From: Otis tarda
Taxonomy: Eukaryota > Chordata > Aves > Otidiformes > Otididae
NCBI GenBank assembly: GCA_026413225.1
Contig: CM048552.1
Span: 196,739,553-196,803,552 of the forward strand
Reading direction: 5' to 3'
Length of the DNA: 64,000 nt
Positions 34,338 to 45,187 of this stretch are shown piece by piece (within the stretch, counting starts at the first letter, position 1; each line of letters begins with the position of its first letter). The notes beneath the pieces are model-generated. The model was not told the origin of the DNA. It made no database searches and was given only the letters and a program-made list of their open reading frames with translations. The position numbers and the translations under genes are program-made.

Positions 34338-37122
34338 AATGATAGAATAGTTAGGTAGGCTTTTTACAACTTAGTTTCTCAGCAGAATTGCATCAGTTCC
34401 TACTAGGAACTTCAACTAGTACACAATATTACATAGTATATATAAATTAACATAGCCTATTTACCATACAAATATAATGGTTTACTAGTAGTGATTGTGC
34501 AGTGCTGCACCTAACCTGAACATGAGTTACACCATGTGTTCACGTGCTTTTTAAAGTCAGAAATAATCTAACAGTCCAGCCCAGTTAGGAAGCTGATTTA
34601 AAAAGATTTGTTGTATTTGTTGCAACTCAGAGAGGAATTTTTTTTAAAAAAAAGCACAACGACATTATAACTTCAGAAGAATAATTAAAAGTTGCACAAA
34701 TAGGTGCCAAATATTCTATTTCTTTAAAAATATGTGGCAGCTGAAAGTAAATTCATGCTGATTTATTGGCTGAAAGGATTAGAAAAATGAAGCAGTATCA
34801 GAGCAAGTTGTTTCACTTCTCCAGACAATCAAGTAACATTATTTTTTCATAGAATTTATATAGGAATGTGTTGAACTGCAAAAACAAAGGCACCTTTTGA
34901 TTCAGGATAAAAATGCAGTGCTAATGCGCTGCTTTGGTTACACAGAGGGTTATCATACCGATCAGTCTGAAAGCAAATGTCAACAAGTGTTAGTGCCTCT
35001 GTCTTTGCCTAACAGGTATACCATGTCCATCAGCCCTCAGTTACATCTCTCTCTCTCACTAGTGAGAATTAATGTGAGATTTCTTAAAGCAGCTATTAAT
35101 ATTTAAATGACTCACCAGCAGAGCAATAGGGAAACAGGAAAAGAGCCACTGGGTTTCCAGAGTCCTGATTCCGGGGCACTGCTGACCAAACCATGCTGCC
35201 TGTCTTACAAAAGCGCTATCTGTAACAACACCGAACTTGAAAATGTAATTTGGCAGCAGACAAAGGCTTTATGTTGCCCTCTGTGATCCCCTTTTCTCTT
35301 TTCTGTGTGCCTTGTGTCATCGTTATTTTTTCTTCTTCCAGTGCTATACTGAATTTCATTTCCAGCAATTGGTTAATGGTGTTGCTGGTAAAGCCCTGCC
35401 TGGTGAAGGAGCCCAGGAACCGAAATAGTCACCTTGACTCAAAGCTTCCTTTCAGTTAGCCAGTCGGACAAGTTGACAGCTTGGTCAACATAGGAATGGT
35501 TGCAGGGGAAGCACCTAAGTCTAACCTGCACGCACAGTTAAAATGAAGCTCTTCTATTCAGATTTTGGAATTTTGCCTAATTCTAATTAAATACAAATAT
35601 ATCTGAGGTAGACTTTGAACTATGCTTATTTTACGAACACATACCTTTGGGGTTACATCATATCAGATAAGTATGTCATCTCTGAACAGTTTAAGGAGCT
35701 TTAGGTCCTATATTTTCAGTAACAGCTCTCTTATCTGAAAACTGCAACACAGATGGTATGAATTACTATTAAATACATCAATTACTTTTATTCTCTAAAT
35801 ATATTATAGGATAGGCTCTTCTTGGTTTTGAACTAGTAACACAAATTTAGCATGTGGCATTTCCATGGAATGGAAGCCATTTTGATTATTACAACCCGGT
35901 TGCTGGGAAGGGGCTCTGCTATGCAGATTGTAATTATATTTATAAAATATCTCTGCATCACAGTGTTGCTCCACAGAGAATGTTAGATGTCTGCTGAAAA
36001 TGTAGTTCTTTCTAAAATGTAAAAATAGTACTTTATTTAACCATCTCGTTGTCGCTTAAAAGGAACGAGATATTTATTTAACTTGTTCCCTTTGTAGAAC
36101 GATTCTCTTAAAAAAAGCGAGACTTAAAACTTTACAAGATGGAGCTGGGAAAATATATTTCCAAAAGAAAAACTCTGGAGGCATTAGAGGGTTTTTAGAG
36201 ATACTGCTTCATGGCCCTCGTGAGTCCAACATTGTTCTTGGAAACTTGAATGTATTCTAGAGACGATAAGTCCGTGGCTTTCATATTAATGCCTGACTTG
36301 ACTGGGTTGTGGAATTAATTCACCTGCTCTAGAAGTTACTGGGATAAGTGCTTGCTACTGCAGTGAAGGGTAACTACATTTCAGCGGCATGCTGCTCCTG
36401 TGTGGGCTTGCTAATGAGCAAGGCCACCTCCTGTAAGCAAAGTAAGATCAGGAAATTGTGGGAAGGAGCTCAAAACACACTGTGTTTTAATAGCGCCTGC
36501 AAGACTCAGAACTCATTACATTTTTTGTGTTGAAAAGAAACATCCACTCGGTGAAGGAAATGCAGGGTAAAATTTTATAAAATTCCTGAAAAAAATCAGT
36601 TTGATGGGCGTCGTACAAAACATGCTTTTGTCCGAAAAGGCCAGAAAGAGTGGTTTATTACTTCTCAGTAACGTTTGAGTACATTGTTTAGGGAGGGAGG
36701 AGAAGGAAAGGAAAAAAAAGACCTGGGGCTAACACAGCAGGAGCAGGAGCCGAGAGAGCTGGCCGCGATTACAAGATCAGTCTGTTTGCTAGGGGAGACT
36801 GCAAATACTGGCATACAGTCGTGCATGCAAGAAGTACCTGAGGAGTACACTAGCTCTTTATCACGGTTTGGGAAAAATTACTGGTTTCTGAAGGCACTTT
36901 CCAGTCTTCTCACCTGAAAAGGAGCTGTAATAAACAAGACAGAGCTAGACTTCGGAAGAGACGTGGGATTATGGAGACATGTATAGAGAATATCTAAGAC
37001 CAGGACCATAAGACATAAAACATTTTCACAGTCATTGGGATTGGATGAACATTCATGACTGTACTTGGGTACTGCTGGCTTTTCTCACTTTGCCATTGCA
37101 TTAATTATCCCTTGAAATTACA

Positions 37123-37262
37123 GATGTTCAAAGACCGCGTAGACGTGGCACTTCGGAACATGGTTTAGTAGGCATTGTGGTGTTAGGCTGATGGTTGGAC
37201 TTGGTGATCTTGGAGGTCTTTTCCAACCTTAAAGATTCTATGAATCTATGATTCTATGATTA
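37123..37262 (+). mobile_element. CR1 LINE 3' end fragment with ATTCTATG tail
   Basis: The sequence runs GATGTTCAAAGACCGCGTAG, GGCATTGTGGTGTTAGGCTG, GGACTTGGTGATCTTGGAGG, TCTTTTCCAACCTTAAAGAT, then TTCTATGAATCTATGATTCT. The repeated terminal octamer is well kept, suggesting a fairly young copy. Only about 140 bases remain. Confidence 0.92.
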
Positions 37263-37445
37263 AAAAGGTGTTTTAAAAGTTTGGTTATATTGGAGGAGGT
37301 ATGTATGGTTTACTGGAAATATCGTGCATGTGCGTAACAATGGAGAACTGAACCATAGGCAATATTCTTTTTGCATTAAATATTTGAGTACTAGTGTATG
37401 TGTATGGGTGTGTTTATAATAAAGTTCTTTCGCAATTTGTTGCAG

Positions 37446-37528
37446 AACCCCAGACTGGATTTCAGATTGCCTTTAAAATGTTGGATACAGATGGCAATGA
37501 ACAAGTTGAAAAGAAAGAATTCTTTAAG
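37446..37528 (+). CDS. MICU2: MICU2 coding exon with canonical EF-hand 1, 83 bp
   Basis: It encodes K-PQTGFQIAFKMLDTDGNEQ and VEKKEFFK. The calcium-binding loop DTDGNEQVEKKE lies at 37484-37519 and has the full canonical ligand set: Asp at 1, Asp at 3, Asn at 5, backbone position 7 (Gln), and Glu at 12, with Gly at position 4 rather than the commoner 6. This is the first of the two functional EF-hands known in MICU2; calcium binding there relieves inhibition of the uniporter together with MICU1. The acceptor is GTTGCAG and the donor AAG|GTATGC. It starts in phase 1 and ends in phase 0. Intact ligand residues mean this allele should bind calcium at EF1. EF2 is encoded outside the window. Confidence 0.97.
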
Positions 37529-40500
37529 GTATGCATATTTATATGCATATTAATTTTAAAGCATTTAAATAGTTCCATGGATTATGTTTGCTGAATTTGC
37601 TATATTTAATGAAGATTCATTAAAATCTTCAAGCCTATTTTTCAGTCCAATCTATGATCACATACTTACTAAAATACTTTATATTAAAAGAGCATGTACC
37701 AAAACATTGCTACAGAAGTACTTCTTATATTTGAATCCACTTTTATAAATGTTACCTTTGACTTGTATCTAAAAATCTGTTACTGGAAAGGCAGGAGTTG
37801 GTGTACATCCCTTAATCCCATGAGCTAATTTATATAATCAGCTGGAAAAGTCTTTTATTTTCTAAATATTTTGAGTAATTTATTAAATTCACCATCCTCT
37901 CTTGTTTTTTATTAATTTTATTTGCTGTTGCACAGGTTTTTTTACCAATCCACACTATGTAGAGTTCACTTTTTCCCATATTTTATGTAAAATATGAGGG
38001 AGAAAGGCAGATGCTTAAAATTGAAGAAAATCTTGCTCTGATGTTTTAAGAGTAGGCTTAATTTTATGGCTTATTCAACTTTTAAGTATTTAACAGGAGA
38101 CTGTTAACTAAATACTTCTTGTCAAAAGGCAAATGTAAAATTAACAAATGTAGTTTTTAATAGACTCCCTCAGCTTGATTCAGATCCTTTGTTTGTATTG
38201 GAGGGGATTAGAGAGACAATTTTATAAGAAGCTGAAATGGCGACTACAATGCAAATTATTTTCTGTCACTAGGGTAAATTTAAAGATGGTCATTTATGCA
38301 ACAACTCTAGAGAACCATAGAATCTAAACTTGCGAAGATGCACCTGTTGATAGAGCAATGACCAGAAATTTATTTATGTGCACTTTCATAGCCTTAAACT
38401 CAGAATTAATGATGTAATAGCTGTTAGCATGTCTTTTGCACTGATAGCCATTTTTTCAGTGAATTGTCTCTTAACAAGGTAACAATTTATGAGTCGTACT
38501 TAAATATATTTTTAATTCTTTTTAAACTACTTCTCGACTTAGTAGTTCTATTTGAAAATAATACTTGAAATTAGACCATTTCTCAAGACAGTGTTCCCAG
38601 AAGCCCCTAACGGAGCCTGCAGGTACCCTGCACTCATTTGTTGCTACATAAATTCTTTTAAACTTGAAGAATTTGCTCTGTTAAAATGTGAATTATTCTG
38701 CCGATTAAAAAGAAATAAAATTCTAATTAAAGCCTTTATTTTTAACCTACTAACCATGGTACTTTCCTAGTGAATTTTTATCAGAGTAGTAGTGTCTTAA
38801 TCACTGAAATATGTCTGTTATGGCTGTATTGTTCATCTACAAAATAGTATGTTATAGGGGAAAGTGAGTCCATGAACACAAGCAAACATATTCAGCCTGT
38901 AGTGCCTCTGCACCAAAATGCCGTGTTAACAGTACTCCCTTTAAATAGGTACTGTGTCAGTTAAGCAAATAAGGAGATTCTTGCAGAAATGCAGCACAAC
39001 TCTCTTTGGGAGATGTACAGTATGTTATATATTTAATATCCATTACCCATTTCAGGTAATTCTATTGAATCACACAGTATGAACATCAGAAAGTCATCAA
39101 AAGTAGAGGTGAAAGCATACTAGTCATTTAAAATAATTTGATTCCTTTAGAGGCAATCAAATTAAATGAAAATTATTCTCGTTAGATTGTTACTTTGCAT
39201 CTCCTTTATGGGCTGTATTGATAAATTAATATAGAGTAGTAAAATAAACCATATAAATTGCAGTGTTAACTCACAAGAATCGTTAAAGTCAAACAAGTCC
39301 CACAGGGCGCAAGCTAGTCAAAAGATGAGTTTCCTCACATGACTGTTGACTTAACATTTATAAGCAGTGACAATTTTAAAGCAAAACTTGATTTTTATAG
39401 GTTAGGTTTAAAAATAAAACTTTTGGTATGTAAGAATCTAGAAAAATGTGTGTGAATTAATCTCTGTATACTCTAGTTCTGTATGCATCATAGTTTCTGT
39501 ACATCTAGTAAATCAGTAAATTGTGTGGATAATCTGTCACTTGTCTTGTCCCAGGTGGCATCTCAGGAAAACACATCTGAGCTATTCTATTAGTTATTTC
39601 CACACTGTGTTTGACGATAATACTGTACGTAAGTGAGAGCAGTGAAGAAGCAGTAATTAGGAGGCAGTTACTGTAAGCAGGATGCGATAGGAAAATAAAT
39701 TTCAATGCTACTTAGTTCTCTGTCACCTCTACTGATCAGACATCTGTGTACATCTACATTATCATAGAATGATTTGAGTTGGAAGGGTCCTTAAAGATCA
39801 TCTGGTTCCAACGCCTCTGCCATGGGCAGCGACACCTTGCATTAGACCAGGTCACTCAAAAGCCTCATCCAGCCTGGCCTTGAACGTTTCCAGGGATGGG
39901 GCATCCAGAACTTCTCTGGGCAACCTATTCCAATCTGTTGATGTAGCCTGTAAATTCTTAGAGTTAAGAACTTCGCCTTTTTGTTTGCAAAATGTCCATC
40001 ATTCTTTGAATTGTGCATATCTCAACTTCCACGTGTTACTGGATAAACAGACACAAGATGTGTCATGTGAGTCATTCAGGAAAGGGAGAAGGGTGACAAG
40101 TAGACTCTACAACCCAAGTCCTTAGCACCTGCAGCACGTGATGGATATAATCTGTTCAGACCTGTATAGATTGGACACTGAAGAGATGTGAGATGCAGGA
40201 TTTCCCAGTAGATTCGATGCTTTCTGCTAACATAAATTAATATTCAGGAAAGAAGATCTTGAATGCAATTCCATATTTTAAAGGAGAGATCTTGTCCTCC
40301 ATCGCCTTTCCATTTTTGTGCACATTTTCCTCCTTTCCAGTAGGAGTTAAAAGTCTATCCCTTCCCAGAAACAGACTCTTGTTCTCTCTCCTGCCTACTT
40401 CTTTGTATTCAAGCCAGTCTATTTTTAATTTGTGCTTCATTCATGTTTCAGTGGTAAACATTCACAATACAGGAGACATTTCAGTATTAGGGCCCAGAAT

Positions 40501-42777
40501 GACAGCAGTCTGTATTTTGAGGTGGACATCCGCAAGGATTTCTTGCTTTGCCCTGTAGTGCCAGGGTGTAGAAGACGTGGAGGAAATGGCATGTTCACAG
40601 ATGTTAGTTGCCATCCTTTAATCAGCCCCTGCCAGAGTGCAAAGAATTGTTTCTCAGGGTCGTATTATCTGCATCTTTGTGAGGACACAAGATACTTCTG
40701 TGAGCTCTGCACTTCCAAGACGTTCATATGAGAATTCATGAGGGGGATTTCCAGACATGTGCACATAATAACCCATCCATATTAATCTGAGACCTCCCAT
40801 CAAGAACAAGGCTACCAAAGATCCCAAAATCCTCAGTAAGTGGGGAATTTCCCTAACTCTGTCCTGATGAAAGATTTCTAAGTAAAATTAATGACAGTTC
40901 AAAACTAGTGGGAATGGAGGTAGGGTAAGTCTGATGGCACATGTAAGAGCTATGTGATTTGGACTTTCTAAATAGAGTGTCTTTATACCCTTGCCCTGGA
41001 CAGCAGATAGCACAAAAAACTTGCAGAGGTTCATCTAGGGCTGAATGAACCAGCACCCGACACCGTCAGCGGCTGTGGTGGTTTGGGACAGAACATCTCT
41101 GCAGTCCTGAAACATCCACAAGCACCAACTTCTCTTTTTTAAGTGTCATTTAAAAATAAAATCCAAAAGAAGAAAAATATATATTTTCTCTTGTTTGGAA
41201 ACTATTTGCAGTTGTATTTCTTGTGTGTGAGCAAAAGATGGATTTTTCAGGTAAGAAAAACTGTAATTTTTCAGTGAGAGTATGGAAGAGCAGTTGTGTT
41301 TTTATCCATATTGCTATTTTGCCATTAAGAAATTCATAATGCTTTTACTATACTAGTAAATTGTTTTGTAAATGATCAAAAATAAAAATAAAAAAATTGG
41401 AGAAACTTGGAAGAACCAGTACTGTTTAATTGTCTTGTTACAGGATTTATTTTTATAAATTGTACCAAGGCATGCCATTTAAAATAATAATCGAAAGTCA
41501 CTATCCTGAGGAACTCAAAACAATTAAAAAAAACAGAAGTAGTTAATTAATCAAAATGTGAAGGCCAAGGGAAGACCTTGGGAAGACACAAACAGTTAGC
41601 AGTTTTTTCCTGCTTGCTACTTATAAGCCCATATTGCTTCTCTGAACAGCATAACCAAAAAAAAAGGAAAAAAAACCAAAGCCTAAGACGATACTTGAAA
41701 ACCTCACAAAATAATGGCTATGCTAATTTGGTCATTGATTTTTTTTCCCAGTTTTAATGGGCAGGGTGAGGAATCACTCAGAAATATTTGAGAAGCAAAC
41801 CAGCAGCTTCGAAAACCCTGAGCTTTAAAAGCATCTTTCCTAAAGTCTTATAATCCAGAGCACTCGGTGTAAGTCCGTATCTGTACCTGAAACATAATAA
41901 GTCCCTTGTTCTTTCATTTTTGCTGTCCTTTTGAGGATTCATGCAAATGTCTGTGAAAGGTAGGTATATCATGTGCTGTGTTAAATCACTCAGTTCTTGT
42001 GGCAGTGTTGACCTCCCAAGCCAACGCACAGTCAAAGAAACCCTGCAGCTGAGATGTACTTGAGGTGCTGCAAATTAATGCACTTTCTATATTACCCTAA
42101 AGCTCTACTTGGGACAGTGGAAGTTATGTTTTTAAATGTGAGTCATTTCAGTACTTCTAAAAATCTTCTTAGCTAACACATTGAAGGTTCATTTATTTGT
42201 GGGCTGGAGGGGAAACTCAAACCACATTCTGCTTAAGGCCAGTTCTGAAAATATACTTGCTTATTTAATTAAGTTATTCTTTGGTGTTAGCTGTACAGTA
42301 CCTCATTTGAACAAGCACATTTTCCATGTCTAGAAGATCATGTCTGTATCAGAACTGTGTAAAGCTGTATAGAAGGACAGCATGAAAATCACAGGATAAT
42401 TTTTATTTCCTGAATGACCCTTTATGTTATACCCCTGAGTTTCTAAATCTTATGGAGTGAATGCTAAGCTTCTAGTGCAAGAAAATCTCCTCTAAAAATA
42501 GAGTAAGGCCTGGGCTGCAAGAGGTAGATTCATGTGCTCTGCTTGGCTATATTAACCACAGTAGATAAGACATTCCTGGGAAAAAAACGTGTGTCTGAAT
42601 AGTAAAATATCTTTAAAGTATGGAAATATTTTGTCATGACTAGGGAACCTTGCAGAAACATAATGACTTTATAATTAAGAAAAGGTGAAAGTAATGCAAG
42701 TTTCTGAAAAAGGAGACTCTTGTAAGACCAAATTTGTAATTTTCATGTGGGTTTTTTTTATGTTTTAACAAATGCAG
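37529..42777 (+). other. MICU2: 5.2 kb MICU2 intron
   Basis: GTATGC at 37529 to a T-rich tract and AAATGCAG ending at 42777. It holds a minus-strand CR1 3' end at 39762-39940; the rest is AT-rich, with an AAAAATAAAAATAAAAAAATT patch near 41375-41400. No other exon or gene was recognised. Confidence 0.85.
39762..39940 (-). mobile_element. CR1 LINE 3' end fragment, antisense
   Basis: Starts ATCATAGAATGATTTGAGTT, GGAAGGGTCCTTAAAGATCA, then TGCCATGGGCAGCGACACCT and GGGATGGGGCATCCAGAACT, ending near CAACCTATTCCAATCTG. This is the antisense of the CR1 3' UTR and last ORF2 codons; about 180 bases remain. Confidence 0.94.
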
Positions 42778-42840
42778 CTACAGAGAATCATTGGGAAGGA
42801 AGATGATTTGAAGACAGCTGGAGACGAAACAGTATTTCGG
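42778..42840 (+). CDS. MICU2: MICU2 coding exon, 63 bp
   Basis: It encodes LQRIIGKEDDLKTAGDETVF-R (21 codons), which aligns with the human LQKIISKQDDLMTV... segment after EF-hand 1. Acceptor AATGCAG, donor CGG|GTATGA. It is a symmetric exon (phase 0 at both ends), so inclusion or skipping leaves the reading frame intact. This is the linker between the N-lobe and C-lobe, the least constrained part of the family, and the site where MICU1 and MICU3 differ most in length. Confidence 0.94.
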
Positions 42841-43170
42841 GTATGAATTAGAGATACATTTTTCTTTACAAAAGCATTGTCATTTCTCATGAACTCGTAT
42901 TTTTTTCAGGATTTTTAGATAAGTACATAAGCATCAGTATTAGTGCTTAAATTAAAGTGCATGATTTGTCAACTACTTTCTAACTGGGAAAGAAAAATGC
43001 TTGTCATTTCTGAATCTTCTGATGAAATATATGCAATTACTGCATTTTATTAGTGTGTGGTCACTGTTATTTGATTTCTGTAAACCTGTGTTTCAAAGCA
43101 GCTCTCTTCTTTTTATGAAAAACTCAGAAAAAACTCTATCACCATATGAGAAAAGATTACTTCCAAATAT

Positions 43171-43258
43171 AAACCTTAAACTAGCTAACACCTTAAACTA
43201 ACTAAACTTTAACTAACTAAACTAACTCAACTTTAACTAACTAACACCTTAAACTTAC
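43171..43258. repeat. Imperfect tandem repeat (CTAACT/CCTTAAACT)n
   Basis: About 88 bases are built from CTAACTAA and CCTTAAACT units. CTAACACCTTAAACT recurs exactly at 43185-43199 and 43241-43255, 56 bases apart. Units vary in length, which suggests minisatellite-type slippage. Confidence 0.9.
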
Positions 43259-45171
43259 CTTGAGTGCTGCTGTTGCAGTGATATTGCCTTGTTCTGAGTT
43301 GGTTTGAAATTTATTTGCTGTCACTGAGGTGACAAAGGCGAGGATTACTTTAGTTAGGTCCTTTTCCAGACCAAAAGAAACAATCTTAGAGTACAATCTT
43401 CCAGCTGGATTAGAAGTTTCACTGGATTGCAGCCTATTAGCAAATGGCAAATACAGCTTATCAATTAAAGGAGCAGGTAAATTCCTGCTCTCATCTGGCT
43501 GTTTTCCCCTGAATCCTGCCAGTGTAACCTACCTTCTTCCCCGGGTGGAGTCTTCGCTCACTACCATCTCTTCTTCAGTCTCTGGTTAGCACAGAGACAA
43601 GATATTCTGTAGCCTGGATGAGATTGAATGAAACTGAAAACAGAGAGGGGGAAGTCCTGAGCATACTGAAAACACCTCAGAAGAAGCTGATGAACTAGGG
43701 AGAGGGAGAGTATAGATGGATTATCTCCAACTATCACTATGAGGTGCTGCTTCTGTTGTGTGCTTAGATTGGATAGTGTAACTGAAGGATAGTTTTCTCC
43801 CCACAAACTTACTTTCAGCTGTAAACTGAAAATGGATAATTAGGCATGGGGCAGCAACTGCCCATGTTGGAAGCATTCAATAAGAAATTTATACAGAGCT
43901 CTGCTTTATAAACCTGTCATGCATCAGCAGTTTCTATGAAGCATTGGTCCAGCTTATGTTCTTTACTTTTTCACCTGCCTGGGGGAAAAAATGGAAGTGA
44001 CAGTATTGCTAACACCTTTAATATTTACTAGCCATAAACAAAAACTGTCTTCTGATGCATAAAGATTTTGCTCCCTCAGTATGCATCCAGGGTTCAGTTA
44101 AAAATTGTTTGACTGACTAACAACCATCTCCTTTCTTGAATCTTTTCATCAGTCACCAGATTAAAATAGCTAGGATTAATAGGGTTGTCTGCTTCTCTAA
44201 ACCAGTTTCAATTGGGACTTAACTGCCATGACAGTGAAAGAAAAAGGATCTTTATTCTGCATGAATGCACAGCTGTGGTATAAAATTTCCAGAGAAACTT
44301 TGATACAGTTGGACAGATTTAGTTATAAACACATAAGCTTATTGGGAGCTAATTAAATACCTGAGCCTGAATGTCTCTATTTTGTTTTTTGTCTTGGTTC
44401 AAACTTTGTCTTCAGAATTCTCCATTGAGAAAAATCTGAAGTTACTGTAACCAGAAAATGTTATTTAATATGATTTCTTAGCATATTATAAATGGAATTA
44501 TAGTCTGTTCAGAAGAAGAATTAAATAGCTTTGGGGAGTACAACAGTCTTGAAATTCTTCTGGTCTCTATATTTCTACTTGGCAAAGTCCAAATTACCAG
44601 TTTTCTTCTAATTTTTATTTTCTTTCCTGTCCCTGTCTCTCACAAAATAAATTTATTATAAGCAGTGAATCTGACTATAGAATGTAGTCAATGGATATGT
44701 TTTTACCCCTTATTTTTAATAATTATGGCAGTCATAGTATTCCTTTCAAGCAAAGCAGATAAAGCATAAAAATATGTTTTTTAAATCGGCTGGTTTTTTC
44801 AAAGTAGTCCCAGTTTCTGATACTAGATGGAAAATGTCACTGACTTATGAAAATAAGGTATAAACGGTAGTCTGCAACTTTATTTAACCACCAAGTATAT
44901 CCAGGTATGTTCCCTGTCCAGGGGCTAGACAGAGGTCCCAGTCATTCATTTACTGTATGGAGATACCACTTAATACTCATTGACATACTATATTAGGAAA
45001 AGAAAAAGCAGTTCATTTTTGTGCTTCCAGGGTGCTTGTATTCTCTGCCACTTTTACTGAGAATTTGACTTACACATCTGAAATTCAAAATTCCACCACT
45101 TAGTAGTGGCCCTTGAATGAGATTGCAGTTGACTTCGTTATCCAGATAAATATATTTCAGTTGAGGGATTC

Positions 45172-45187
45172 TTTTTTTTTTTTTTTT
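45172..45187. repeat. T16 homopolymer
   Basis: Sixteen uninterrupted T; no retroposon body recognised. Confidence 0.85.

Larger units (their letters stand above)
32880..37445 (+). other. MICU2: 4.6 kb MICU2 intron
   Basis: GTAAGT at 32880 to TTGTTGCAG ending at 37445. It contains a minus-strand CR1 3' end at 34087-34337 and a + strand CR1 3' end at 37123-37262, the latter only about 180 bases from the next exon. The remainder is AT-rich and I see no further gene. Confidence 0.85.

Noticed and set aside
41075..41110. TGTGGTGGTTTGGGACAG as a possible avian LTR start
   Set aside because: Only a short resemblance to the start of some avian LTRs; no second LTR, primer-binding site or gag/pol sequence nearby.
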